This document shows, piece after piece, positions 7,973-15,677 of a stretch of 64,000 bases of DNA; within the stretch, counting starts at the first letter, position 1, and every line of letters begins with the position of its first letter. The stretch lies in contig NZ_KZ679046.1 of NCBI RefSeq assembly GCF_003024195.1, positions 186,001 to 250,000 of the forward strand. Direction: 5' to 3'. The notes beneath the pieces were generated by a model, which ran no database searches, was not told the DNA's origin, and saw only the letters and a program-made list of their open reading frames with translations. Position numbers and translations under genes: made by a program. The DNA is from Streptomyces dioscori. GTDB lineage: Bacteria > Actinomycetota > Actinomycetes > Streptomycetales > Streptomycetaceae.

Positions 7973-8446
7973 TCACCTGACCCGGCCGTACCAGACGCTC
8001 TTGGTCCAGATCTTCTGGAGCTTCACCACGTCCCCGGTCTTCGGGGAGTGCCAGATCCGTCCCTTCCCGGCGTAGATGCCCACGTGGTAGACGTTCCGGC
8101 CCGAGTGGAAGAAGACCAGGTCCCCCTGCTTGCGGTTCGAGGAGGAGACGTGGTTCGTCTTGTTGTACTGGGCCGCAGCCGTGCGGGGCAGCTTCTTGCC
8201 CGCCTTCTTGAACGAGTACAGCGTGAGGCCGGAGCAGTCGAAGCGCTTGGGCCCCGTGGCCCCGTACTTGTACGGGGAACCCTTCTTGGAGGCCGCCACC
8301 TTGAGTGCCTTCGTCGCGGGGGTGGCCGCTTCCGCGTCGGACGCGAAGCCAGGGGCCACTATGCCGCCGCCTACGGCGGCAATGGTGAGGACCGATGCGG
8401 TACCGGCCCTGCTGAACAGCGACGGGACACGATTGAGCGCAGTCAT
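7973..8446 (-). CDS. Secreted NlpC/P60 cell-wall endopeptidase
   Basis: The 157-residue exported enzyme likely cleaves peptidoglycan stem peptides. The signal peptide covers residues 1 to about 40, with a hydrophobic run TASVLTIAAVGGGIV and an AEA-type cleavage site. The catalytic domain has the nucleophile in RFDCSGLT (C71), the second residue in YHVGIYAG (H121) and H133 as the probable third. There is no LysM or SH3 anchor, so it is a minimal catalytic-domain protein. ATG 8446 follows directly after a c-di-AMP-type riboswitch; GAAGGG (8453-8458), 6-7 bases upstream, is the Shine-Dalgarno sequence and lies in the switch's 3' edge. Confidence 0.93.
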   Translation of the reverse strand: MTALNRVPSLFSRAGTASVLTIAAVGGGIVAPGFASDAEAATPATKALKVAASKKGSPYKYGATGPKRFDCSGLTLYSFKKAGKKLPRTAAAQYNKTNHVSSSNRKQGDLVFFHSGRNVYHVGIYAGKGRIWHSPKTGDVVKLQKIWTKSVWYGRVR

Positions 8447-8450
8447 GCGC

Positions 8451-8640
8451 AACCCTTCGTCAGCCGCCTGTGAAGGATGACCTGTCGGATTCGGGCTGGC
8501 GAAGTTGCCCGGCCGCAGCTGCGGCTTCACCCCAAGGGCCACTCGGATCTCTCCGGCGGCCCGTCATGCTTGGGTCCTCCACTCCTGCCGATGCACTTCT
8601 GTCGACCGGTCATCCGGGCAGCGGCAGGACTCGGCGTCCG
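8451..8640 (-). ncRNA. c-di-AMP (ydaO/yuaA) riboswitch
   Basis: Read on the minus strand, the leader contains, in order, the conserved segments of the ydaO aptamer: CGCCGAGTCCTGCC, its partner GGCAGGAGTGGAGGACCCAA, CTTGGGGTGAAGCCG, GGGCAACTTCGCCAGCCC, the hallmark CCGAATCCGACAGGT, and CAGGCGGCTGACGAAGGG at the 3' end. CCTGCC/GGCAGG pair as an internal stem, and CGCC/GGCGG close the aptamer. In Streptomyces this class controls wall-lytic enzymes, which fits the NlpC/P60 gene beginning 4 bases later. Ends are estimated from the consensus as I remember it. Confidence 0.88.
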
Positions 8641-8983
8641 CCCGGACCGCCCCGCCGCTTCTGGCGGGGGCTTGTCGTCGCAGGGATCTTGACGCACTGA
8701 TGTCCCAAAAGCCGAGCGGAATCGGCGATTTGTGGGCTTACTCACCACTCACCCGTTCGGGTGGACAGCCCTTTCTACGGGTGGGCGTCGAGGGCCTCAA
8801 GGACCCCCGCACCAGCACCGGAATGGTTGATTCCGCCTCGGACGTACGCACGTTGCGCAACTCCCGGGGGCCTGCGGGAGCAGCCCCGACTACGCCAACC
8901 GGGGGTACTTCTTCTGGTCCGTTTCAACTCTGGTGCGGACGCCTCGTCAAATGCCTGAGTGAGCCCGGACCGATGGGTGTACG
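8641..8983. other. Intergenic region upstream of the riboswitch
   Basis: These 343 bp contain no credible ORF. They should hold the minus-strand promoter of the NlpC/P60 transcript and the end of the clpP transcript. A weak hairpin (CTCCCG...CGGGAG, about 8867-8886) is the only terminator-like element I see. Confidence 0.5.
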
Positions 8984-9292
8984 TCAGGTGTCGGAGCCGG
9001 GCGGCAGGGCGATCCGGCCCGCCCTGCGCTCACCGTCGAGGACGCGCAGGGCCCGGGCAAGGGTTGCGGCATGCAGTTCGTGTTCGCCCCGCTGGTGCAT
9101 CAGGGTCAGGGCGTCGCGCAGCGCGGTGGCCCTGCCGACCAGGGCCTGGGCCGCGCGCAGTCCGCGGTAGGTGTCGCCGGAGCGGGCCGGGTTGATCCGG
9201 CCGAGCAGGTCGACCACCTCCAGATAGCGGTCGATCAGCTCGGCCTCGGCCCGCGTCAGGGCCGGCAGCGGGGGCAACTCGGGTGGGAGCAT
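8984..9292 (-). CDS. Small protein encoded directly after clpP, function unknown
   Basis: The 102-residue, mostly alpha-helical, charged protein has no signal or membrane segment. It starts 7 bases after the clpP stop, so it is co-transcribed. The first ~15 residues are Pro/Leu-rich (LPPELPPLPALTRAEAELID); the rest has an Arg/Leu/Ala heptad-like texture, including LLGRINPARSGDTYRGLRAA. I do not recognise a family. Co-directionality and near-abutment suggest a role linked to this ClpP. The Shine-Dalgarno sequence is weak (GGGGTGAT region). Confidence 0.7.
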   Translation of the reverse strand: MLPPELPPLPALTRAEAELIDRYLEVVDLLGRINPARSGDTYRGLRAAQALVGRATALRDALTLMHQRGEHELHAATLARALRVLDGERRAGRIALPPGSDT

Positions 9293-9299
9293 CGACGGA

Positions 9300-9989
9300 T
9301 CACCCCACGCCGGGGGTGCCGGACGTGCCTGATACGTCGTCGGACGCGCCGAGGGCTGCCTTGCGGCTCGGGACGATCCTGTCGATCAGCCCGTACTCCA
9401 GCGCCTGGCGGGCGTCGAGGATCTTGTCCCGCTCGATGTCCGCGCCGATACGCTCCCGGCTCCGCCCCGTGTGCAGGGCGAGCATTTCCTCCATCCGGGC
9501 GCGGGTGCGCAGCAGTTCGTCCGCCTGGATGGCCAGGTCGGACGCCTGCCCCTGGACCGGCTCGGACAGGTACGGCTGATGGATGAGGACGCGGGCGCCC
9601 GGCAGCGCGTACCGCTTGCCCGGTGTGCCCGCGGCCAGCAGTACCGCGGCGGCCGACGCGGCCTGCCCGAGGCAGATCGTCTCCACCTCGCAGCTGACGA
9701 ACCGCATCGTGTCGTAGACGGCGGCCATCGCGCTGAAGGAGCCGCCGGGGGAGTTGATGTAGAGCGAGATGTCCCGGTCGGGTGCCTGGTACTCAAGGTG
9801 CATGAACTGGGCCATCACGTCGTTCGCGGACGTGTCGTCGATCGGCGTCCCGAGAAACACGATCCGCTCTTCGAGGAGCTTGGAGTACGGGTCCATGGTC
9901 CGCGTCCCCGAACTGGTGCGCTCGGTGAACTCGGGCAGGACGTGGCGGGCGGACGGTCGGGCGGACGGTCGGGGTGTTGAGCGGGTCAC
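9300..9989 (-). CDS. clpP: ATP-dependent Clp protease proteolytic subunit (secondary paralogue)
   Basis: Serine peptidase subunit of the Clp protease. The 229-residue protein retains the triad: Ser112 in GQAASAAAVLLA, His137 in VLIHQPY and Asp184 in GADIERD. YINSPGGSFSAMAAVYDTM is intact. GTG 9989 is chosen because GGAGGAGG lies 8 bases upstream; this gives a ~30-residue extension before MDPYSKLL. A single clpP rather than a tandem pair, with no clpX nearby, indicates one of the accessory Streptomyces ClpPs (clpP3-5 group), but the sequence alone does not let me say which. Confidence 0.93.
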   Translation of the reverse strand: MTRSTPRPSARPSARHVLPEFTERTSSGTRTMDPYSKLLEERIVFLGTPIDDTSANDVMAQFMHLEYQAPDRDISLYINSPGGSFSAMAAVYDTMRFVSCEVETICLGQAASAAAVLLAAGTPGKRYALPGARVLIHQPYLSEPVQGQASDLAIQADELLRTRARMEEMLALHTGRSRERIGADIERDKILDARQALEYGLIDRIVPSRKAALGASDDVSGTSGTPGVG

Positions 9990-10024
9990 GACACACGCCT
10001 CCTCCGGGAGAGGTCCTGTAAAAA

Positions 10025-10041
10025 ATGTACAGGACGTACAT
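10025..10041. promoter_or_regulatory. YefM-type operator palindrome
   Basis: ATGTAC-AGGAC-GTACAT is a perfect 17-bp dyad containing TGTACA, the core recognised by YefM/Phd-type antitoxins at their own promoters (E. coli YefM). It lies 19 bp before the YefM-like ORF start and 36 bp upstream of clpP, so a bound repressor could affect both divergent genes. Confidence 0.65.
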
Positions 10042-10059
10042 GACGTTATGATGGGGAGC

Positions 10060-10341
10060 ATGGCCTACGAGATTCCGGTGACGCAAGCCAGGGCTGAACT
10101 CGCCGACCTGATCAACCGCGTGGTGTACGGCGCGGAACGCGTCGTCGTGACGCGGCACGGAAAGCCGCTCGTCGCGCTGGTCTCGGCGGCTGACCTGGAA
10201 CGACTTGAGAAGCTCGACGCGGTGGGGGACGAGCAGGTGATCAGCGCGGTGTCCGGGGTCCGGCCCGCGCCCGCGCCCGGGTCCGGCGACCGACAGCGAT
10301 TCGGGATCACGGCGGAGCATCGGGGGCCGGGGGTGTCGTAG
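10060..10341 (+). CDS. Phd/YefM-family antitoxin-like protein, no adjacent toxin
   Basis: The 93-residue protein has the family N-terminus MAYEIPVTQARAELADLINR, then VVYGAERVVVTRHGKPLVAL and VSAADLERLEKLD. Residues 1-60 are the DNA-binding/dimer part and the tail is the toxin-binding segment. In-frame ATGs also exist at 10048 and 10051; 10060 fits the family start. No RelE/YoeB/Doc-like ORF follows: the next 700 bp are repeats. It therefore looks like an orphan antitoxin or a stand-alone repressor, beside and divergent from clpP. Antitoxins of this type are commonly Clp/Lon substrates. Confidence 0.88.
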   Translation: MAYEIPVTQARAELADLINRVVYGAERVVVTRHGKPLVALVSAADLERLEKLDAVGDEQVISAVSGVRPAPAPGSGDRQRFGITAEHRGPGVS

Positions 10342-11016
10342 GCGGGACGTTGGGGTGCGCGGGTCCCTGACGGGGTGTCCGGGGTCCGTCGTCGGGTGCG
10401 GGCCCGGTGGGGGCTGGTCGCGCAGTTCCCCGCGCCCCTGAGGTGGGTGGGGGCTGGCGGCGGATGTCGAGTCCGCCGGCCTCTGGCCGACGGGACGCTC
10501 CGGCCGTCACTCCGCCGGCTATGCCGCCGCGGTCGACGGACTGCCCGCACCGTCACTACCCCAGGGGCGCGGGGAACTGCGCCACCAGCCCCCACGGGCC
10601 CGCACCCGGCATCGAAGCGCAAGCGGCCGAACTTGTCCGGCTGCCTGGCCGTGACTCGCCCAGGGGCGCGGGGAACTGCGCGGCCGGCCCCCACGGGCCC
10701 GCACCCGGCGTTGGAGGGTCAGGCGGGTGAAGTTGTCGGGCTGCCTGGCCGTGACTCGCCCGGGGGCGCGGGGAACTGCGCGGCCGGCCCCCACGGGCCC
10801 GCACCCGGCGTCGGAGGGTCAGGCGGGTGAAGTTGTCGGGCTGCCTGGCCGTGACTCGCCCGGGGGCGCGGGGAACTGCGCGGCCGGCCCCCACGGGCCC
10901 GCACCCGGCGTTGGAGGGTCAGGCGGGCGAGCTTGTCGGGCTGCCCAGGCCCTCACTCGCCCAGGGGCGCGGGGAACTGCGCCACCAGCCCCCACCGGTC
11001 CGCACTCGAAGCAAAA
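10342..11016. repeat. Five ~100-bp tandem repeats plus one inverted single copy
   Basis: The cores GGGGCGCGGGGAACTGCG begin at about 10564, 10663, 10763, 10863 and 10964, giving periods of 99, 100, 100 and 101 bp. Each unit contains the core, a CCCCCACGGGCCCGCACCCG arm, and a variable link with GTCGGGCTGCC and TGGCCGTGACTCGCCC. A single copy in the opposite orientation sits at about 10420. No conserved protein is encoded; all ORFs here are the repeat read in different frames. This is the longest tandem version of the dispersed repeat in the window. Confidence 0.88.
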
Positions 11017-11056
11017 GACCGTGCACCCCCGTCCGCTACTGCGGGGGTGCACGGTC
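11017..11056 (-). terminator. Terminator of the membrane exporter-like gene
   Basis: A perfect 15-bp stem (GACCGTGCACCCCCG and its complement) encloses a 10-base loop, TCCGCTACTG. It begins 18 bases past the stop at 11075 on the minus strand. It is a strong GC hairpin without a U-tract, as is common here. Confidence 0.8.
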
Positions 11057-11074
11057 GGTTCGTGGGGTGGGGCG

Positions 11075-12154
11075 TCAAGGCGTCCGCGCCGACCCCCGCC
11101 CAGACACCGCGCGGCGCTTCAGCGCGCTGCCCAGCAGCACCGCCCCCAGCCCCAGCGCCGCCCACCACGCCAACGTCAGCGCCGGCCCGGCCGCCGCCGC
11201 CCCGTCGAAGAAGGAGACCGAGCGCAGCAGCGAGGCCCCGGCCCCCGGCGGCAGCCACTGGCCGATCACGCCGGCCGGCGCGGGCAGCATCTCGGGCGCC
11301 GAACTCGCCCCGGAGAACGGATTGCCGATCATCATCACCACGAACGCGCCAAGCCCGATCCCCGGCGTGCCGAGCAACGCCGCGAGCCCCGCCACCGCGC
11401 CGCTCACGGCCAGTGTCGAGAGCGCCAGCGCGCCCGCCTCGGGCCACCAGCTCCCGGTGAACGCCCCGAGCCAGCTGCCCGCGATGAGCGCGGCCACCGT
11501 ACCCACCACCGCGGCCGCGCCGACCAGCGCGGCGACCGCGCGCCGGCCGCGCAGACCCAGCAGGGTCACCACCGCTCCCGCGGCGATACCGGCGAGCGTC
11601 ATGGGCATCACGCTGGACGTCAGGACCGAGCCTCGCGGGTCGTCCGCCGAGCCGGGAACGACGTCGACGGTCTGCATCGGGGCGCCGTCCGCCCGTTGGG
11701 CCACGGCCTGCTGGAGCGACTGCGCCACGAGCGGGCTTGCCGCCGAGGCCGTGAGCAGCTTGGGGCCCTGCTCGGTGACGACGACCGCGCCGTATACGGT
11801 CCGGGCCTCGATGGCGTCGCGGGCGGCGGCCTCGTCCGCGTAGCGGTGGATCTCGAACGCGCCCTCGTGAGCTTCGAGTTGCTTCTGCACCTGGGCGGTA
11901 GCGGTCGCCGGGCCCGCCACGCCGAGCGGCAGATCGTGGGGAGCCGTACGCGCCGCTGGCCAGGCGAAGGCCCACAGGGCGAGGGCCGCCAGGACCGGGA
12001 TCAGCAGGACGACGGCAGCGATGTGCCGGCGGCGCGAGGGCTGCGGGGTGGGGTGGGGTGCCGACGCGTCCGGCGTCGGCGTCACCGGTGCGGTGGGTGT
12101 GGGCGTGGGCGTGGGTGTCGGTCCAGATGCGGACGTAGCGGACGTGGCGGACAT
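11075..12154 (-). CDS. Membrane protein resembling ABC-2/YhgE-type exporter subunits
   Basis: The 359-residue protein has a Thr/Pro-rich cytoplasmic N-terminus (residues 8-40, repeated PT), a TM near 45-67, an extracytoplasmic domain of ~130 residues and about five TM segments from ~195 to 345. The single anchor, outer domain, then membrane bundle order is that of DUF3533/YhgE-Pip-like or ABC-2-like permeases. No ATPase gene is adjacent. It is divergent from a TetR gene with shared direct repeats, the usual arrangement for a repressed efflux or envelope gene; substrate unknown. Confidence 0.78.
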   Translation of the reverse strand: MSATSATSASGPTPTPTPTPTAPVTPTPDASAPHPTPQPSRRRHIAAVVLLIPVLAALALWAFAWPAARTAPHDLPLGVAGPATATAQVQKQLEAHEGAFEIHRYADEAAARDAIEARTVYGAVVVTEQGPKLLTASAASPLVAQSLQQAVAQRADGAPMQTVDVVPGSADDPRGSVLTSSVMPMTLAGIAAGAVVTLLGLRGRRAVAALVGAAAVVGTVAALIAGSWLGAFTGSWWPEAGALALSTLAVSGAVAGLAALLGTPGIGLGAFVVMMIGNPFSGASSAPEMLPAPAGVIGQWLPPGAGASLLRSVSFFDGAAAAGPALTLAWWAALGLGAVLLGSALKRRAVSGRGSARTP

Positions 12155-12187
12155 GATTCTTCCCTCGATTCGGGTGGGGTGAGTTAA

Positions 12188-12270
12188 AAAGAAGGATCGT
12201 TCGTTTTAGCTGTGGGTTCACTGTCTCGCCGGTGCTCGGGCTTGTCAAGAAGGAATGTTCGTTTTAGTTT
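12188..12270. promoter_or_regulatory. Paired direct repeats, candidate TetR operators
   Basis: AAGAAGGATCGTTCGTTTTAG (12189-12209) and AAGAAGGAATGTTCGTTTTAG (12248-12268) are near-identical direct repeats starting 59 bp apart in the 122-bp space between the divergent membrane-protein and TetR genes. Each contains a partly symmetric GAAC/GTTC core. Presence once near each promoter suggests coordinate autoregulation by the adjacent TetR. Confidence 0.6.
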
Positions 12271-12276
12271 TTGGTC

Positions 12277-12909
12277 ATGGCTCGCGTATCCCAGGAACAC
12301 CTCGACGCCCGTCGCCGCCAGATCCTCGACGGCGCGGCCCGCTGCTTCGCCCGCAACGGGTTCCACGCCACGTCGATGCAGGACGTGCTGAAGGAGGTGA
12401 ACCTCTCGGCCGGGGCCGTCTACCGCTACTTCAGCGGGAAGGACGAGCTGATCGCGGCGATCGTCACCGAAGTCCTCGGGGGCGTCCGTGAGGCCTTCGA
12501 GGAAGCCGCCCGGCACACGCCGCCGCCGATGCCCGACGTACTGGTGGGGCTGGTCATGACCCAGGTGCTCGGCCTGGGCGGTCCGGGAAAGCACGGTCTG
12601 ACCTGGGACGGGGAGGCATCCTTCCCCCGGCTGATGGTGCAGGTCTGGACGGAGACCCTCCGCGACGGTGAGCTGTCGGCGTTGCTGCGGGAGGGGTTCG
12701 GGTCGGTGCGTGATGCGTGGGTGAAGGTGGTGGAGGGGTATCAGGAGGCGGGGGTGATGCGGGCGGATATTCCTGCGGAGCATGTTGCGCGGACGCTCAT
12801 TGCTGCGGCGCAGGGGTTTGCTGCGCAGCAGGCGCTGTTCGGTACCGCGCCTGCGGAGGTTTTGCAGGATGGGTTGCGGGCGTTGATGAGTGTGCGGGCG
12901 CCGGGGTAG
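12277..12909 (+). CDS. TetR-family transcriptional regulator
   Basis: The 210-residue protein has a classical N-terminal HTH (residues about 8-55): RRRQILDGAARCFARNGFHA, TSMQDVLKEVNLSAGAVYRY and FSGKDELIAAIV. The C-terminal ligand/dimer domain is generic. ATG 12277 is the only sensible start; no strong Shine-Dalgarno is visible. From about 12700 to the stop, codon choice is noticeably less GC-biased than the first two thirds, with more T at third positions, though homology continues. It diverges from the membrane gene it probably represses. Confidence 0.93.
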   Translation: MARVSQEHLDARRRQILDGAARCFARNGFHATSMQDVLKEVNLSAGAVYRYFSGKDELIAAIVTEVLGGVREAFEEAARHTPPPMPDVLVGLVMTQVLGLGGPGKHGLTWDGEASFPRLMVQVWTETLRDGELSALLREGFGSVRDAWVKVVEGYQEAGVMRADIPAEHVARTLIAAAQGFAAQQALFGTAPAEVLQDGLRALMSVRAPG

Positions 12910-13218
12910 TCGCGCCGTTCCCCGCGCCCCTGAAAGATTGCGCCGTTCCCCGCGCCCCTGAAGACAAAAGACTGCGCCGTTCCCCGCGCCCCTGAAGACA
13001 AAAGACTGCGCCGTTCCTCGCGCCCCCAAAGGCAAGAGACTGCGGCGTTCCCCGCGCCCCAGGGACGCGCCCCAGGGACGCGGGGCCGGGTGCGCGTGGC
13101 GGTTAACGTGTTTGAAACTCTGCGGAACTAGCCTGCACCACCATGTCACCTGGGGTTTTGGTGGCTGCGGCAGTCGGGCCCCGCACGGTCCGGCGTGAGG
13201 ACTGTGAGGTGGGAAGCC
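12910..13218. repeat. Five dispersed-repeat cores, then the urease leader
   Basis: Cores CGCCGTTCCCCGCGCCCC, or near copies, occur at about 12913, 12941, 12975, 13009 and 13043 (periods 28 then 34), joined by CTGAAGACAAAAGACTG. From about 13085 the sequence becomes the presumed ureA promoter/leader (GTGTTTGAAACTCTGCGGAA); I see no confident promoter or known riboswitch there. Confidence 0.75.
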
Positions 13219-13521
13219 GTGCAACTGACGCCGCACGAGCAGGAGAGGCTGCTCATTCATGTGGCCGCCGACGTGGCCGAGAAGCGCCGGGCCCGGGGGT
13301 TGAAGCTGAACCATCCCGAGTCCGTCGCGTTGATCACCTCGCACATCCTCGAAGGAGCCAGGGACGGCCGTACCGTGGCCGAACTCATGGCCTCCGGACG
13401 CAAGATCCTCACCCGCGAGGACGTCATGGAGGGCATCCCCGAGATGATCCACGACGTACAGGTCGAGGCGACCTTCCCCGACGGCACCAAACTCGTCACC
13501 GTCCATGACCCGATCGTCTGA
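13219..13521 (+). CDS. ureA: Urease gamma subunit
   Basis: One of three structural subunits of the nickel enzyme that hydrolyses urea to ammonia and carbamate. The 100-residue protein matches the canonical length and start (M/V-QLTPHEQERLLIHVAA), with MASGRKILTREDVMEGIPEM in the C-terminal half. GTG 13219 follows a GAGGTGGGAA Shine-Dalgarno region. First gene of ureABCFGD; ureB begins 19 bases after the stop. Confidence 0.96.
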   Translation: MQLTPHEQERLLIHVAADVAEKRRARGLKLNHPESVALITSHILEGARDGRTVAELMASGRKILTREDVMEGIPEMIHDVQVEATFPDGTKLVTVHDPIV

Positions 13522-13540
13522 CGGGGGAGCAGCGGCAGCC

Positions 13541-13852
13541 ATGATTCCCGGAGAGTTCTTGTTCGCCGAGGGCCCCGTCGCCTTCAACGAAGGCCTCGCG
13601 GTCACCCGGCTCACCGTCCTGAACGCCGCCGACCGGCCCGTCCAGGTCGGTTCCCACTACCACTTCGCCGAGGCCAACCCCGGTCTCGACTTCGACCGCG
13701 CCGCCGCGCACGGCAAGCGGCTCAACGTCGCCGCCGGCACCGCCGTGCGCTTCGAGCCCGGCATCCCCGTCGAGGTCGAACTCGTGCCGATCGCCGGCGC
13801 CCGTGTCGTGCCGGGTCTGCGCGGCGAGACCGGAGGAGCCCTCGATGCCTGA
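13541..13852 (+). CDS. ureB: Urease beta subunit
   Basis: The 103-residue structural subunit begins MIPGEFLFAEGPVAFNEG and contains VGSHYHFAEANPGLDFDR, both standard UreB signatures. ATG 13541 has GGGGGAG 11 bases upstream; an ATG at 13505 overlapping ureA would add a non-homologous 12-residue lead and is less likely. Its last 8 bp overlap the start of ureC, so translation is coupled. Confidence 0.95.
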   Translation: MIPGEFLFAEGPVAFNEGLAVTRLTVLNAADRPVQVGSHYHFAEANPGLDFDRAAAHGKRLNVAAGTAVRFEPGIPVEVELVPIAGARVVPGLRGETGGALDA

Positions 13853-15566
13853 GATCTCGCGTGCCGCCTACTCCGACCTGTTCGGGCCCACCACGGGCGA
13901 CCGGATCCGGCTCGCCGACACCGACCTCCTGATCGAGATCGAGGAGGACCGTTCCGGCGGGCCCGGACGCGCGGGCGACGAGGCCGTGTTCGGCGGCGGC
14001 AAGGTCATCCGGGAGTCCATGGGGCAGGCACGCGCGACGCGCGCCGAAGGCACCCCGGACACCGTCGTCACGGGCGCGGTGATCGTCGACCACTGGGGGA
14101 TCGTCAAGGCCGACGTGGGCATCCGCGACGGCCGGATCACCGGCATCGGCAAGGCCGGCAACCCCGACACCATGGACGGGGTGCACCCGGACCTGGTCAT
14201 CGGCCCGGAGACCGAGATCATCGCGGGCAACGGCCGTATTCTCACGGCCGGTGCCATCGACGCCCATGTGCACCTGATCTGCCCGCAGATCGCCGACGAG
14301 GCGCTGGCCTCCGGCATCACGACCCTCGTCGGCGGCGGCACCGGGCCCGCCGAGGGGTCCAAGGCCACCACCGTCACCCCCGGGCCCTGGCACCTCGCCC
14401 GGATGCTGGCGGCGATGGAGCAGTACCCGCTCAACTTCGGACTGCTGGGGAAAGGCAACACCGTTTCCGAGGAGGCGATGCTGTCCCAGCTGCGGGGCGG
14501 CGCGCTCGGCCTCAAGCTCCATGAGGACTGGGGCTCCACGCCCGCCGTCATCGACGCCGCGCTCACCGTCGCGGACCGCACCGGCGCGCAGATCGCCATC
14601 CACACGGACACCCTCAACGAGGCCGGGTTCGTCGCCGACACGCTCGCCGCCATCGCGGGGCGCACGATCCACGCGTACCACACGGAGGGCGCCGGAGGCG
14701 GGCACGCGCCGGACATCATGACCGTGGTCTCCGAGGCGCACGTGCTGCCCAGTTCGACCAACCCGACCCGGCCCTACACCGTCAACACCGCCGAGGAACA
14801 CCTCGACATGCTGATGGTCTGCCACCACCTGAACGCCGCCGTCCCGGAGGACCTGGCGTTCGCGGAGTCCCGTATCCGGCCCACCACGATCGGCGCCGAG
14901 GACATCCTGCACGACCTCGGCGCGATCTCGATCATCTCCTCCGACGCCCAGGCCATGGGGCGCGTCGGCGAGGTCATCATGCGGACCTGGCAGACCGCCC
15001 ACGTCATGAAACGGCGCCGGGGCGCACTGCCGGGGGACGGGCGCGCGGACAACCACCGCGTACGTCGCTATGTCGCCAAGTACACGATCAACCCGGCCGT
15101 CGCCCAGGGTCTCGCCCGCGAGATCGGCTCCGTCGAGACCGGCAAGCTCGCCGACCTCGTGCTGTGGGAGCCCGCGTTCTTCGGCGTCAAGCCGCATCTC
15201 GTCGTCAAGGGCGGGCAGATCGCGTACGCGCAGATGGGCGACGCCAACGCGTCCATCCCCACGCCTCAGCCGATCCTGCCGCGGCCCATGTTCGGCGCGA
15301 TCGGCCGGGCTCCCGCGGCCAACTCGTTCAACTTCGTGGCGCCGATCGCCATCGAGGACGGGCTGCCCGAGCGGCTCGGACTCGGCAAGCGGTTCGTGCC
15401 GATCGAGTCGACGCGCGGGGTGACCAAGGCGGACATGCGCGAGAACGATGCCCGGCCGCAGGTGCGGGTCGATCCCGACAGCTTCGCCGTCACCATCGAC
15501 GGGGAGCTGGTGGAGGCGACGCCCGCGGCCGAACTGCCGATGGCTCAGCGGTATTTCCTGTTCTGA
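13845..15566 (+). CDS. ureC: Urease alpha subunit (catalytic)
   Basis: Catalytic subunit with the bi-nickel centre. The 573-residue protein shows FGPTTGDRIRLADTDLLIE at the start, the metal-binding GAIDAHVHLICP near residue 140, the carbamylated lysine in GLKLHEDWGS near 223, TEGAGGGHAPDI, and the flap cysteine/histidines in MVCHHLN near 325. All signature residues I can check are present. ATG 13845 has GGAGGAG 6 bases upstream and overlaps ureB. The stop codon lies at the edge of a 13-bp tandem repeat. Confidence 0.97.
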   Translation: MPEISRAAYSDLFGPTTGDRIRLADTDLLIEIEEDRSGGPGRAGDEAVFGGGKVIRESMGQARATRAEGTPDTVVTGAVIVDHWGIVKADVGIRDGRITGIGKAGNPDTMDGVHPDLVIGPETEIIAGNGRILTAGAIDAHVHLICPQIADEALASGITTLVGGGTGPAEGSKATTVTPGPWHLARMLAAMEQYPLNFGLLGKGNTVSEEAMLSQLRGGALGLKLHEDWGSTPAVIDAALTVADRTGAQIAIHTDTLNEAGFVADTLAAIAGRTIHAYHTEGAGGGHAPDIMTVVSEAHVLPSSTNPTRPYTVNTAEEHLDMLMVCHHLNAAVPEDLAFAESRIRPTTIGAEDILHDLGAISIISSDAQAMGRVGEVIMRTWQTAHVMKRRRGALPGDGRADNHRVRRYVAKYTINPAVAQGLAREIGSVETGKLADLVLWEPAFFGVKPHLVVKGGQIAYAQMGDANASIPTPQPILPRPMFGAIGRAPAANSFNFVAPIAIEDGLPERLGLGKRFVPIESTRGVTKADMRENDARPQVRVDPDSFAVTIDGELVEATPAAELPMAQRYFLF

Positions 15567-15625
15567 GGCTCAGTTCTGAGGCTCAGTTCTGAGGTCAAGT
15601 TCTGAGGTCGTGTCCTGAGGCCATG
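15564..15625 (+). repeat. 13-bp tandem repeat at the ureC stop
   Basis: Units of CTGAGGCTCAGTT, CTGAGGCTCAGTT, CTGAGGTCAAGTT, CTGAGGTCGTGTC and a partial fifth follow one another. The first unit includes the ureC TGA. The repeat fills most of the ureC-ureF gap (111 bp). Replication slippage here would not change UreC. Confidence 0.75.
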
Positions 15626-15677
15626 GTGCACCAGGGCCGGTTCCACCTTTTGGTGATCTAGCGATCCGAGGCTCGTC

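Noticed and set aside
10342..10560. A toxin partner for the YefM-like gene
   Set aside because: No ORF of 60-150 codons with RelE/YoeB/Doc/Fic features follows; only repeat-derived frames.
10552..10991. Regularly spaced repeats resembling a CRISPR array
   Set aside because: The unit is ~100 bp, most of it repeated, with no ~30-bp unique spacers and no cas genes; it is a tandem array of the dispersed repeat.
12700..12909. Drop in third-position GC at the end of the TetR gene, as a sign of gene fusion or transfer
   Set aside because: The C-terminal domain continues smoothly without frameshift; similar drift is seen at other gene ends here (ureF), so it is not evidence of transfer on its own.
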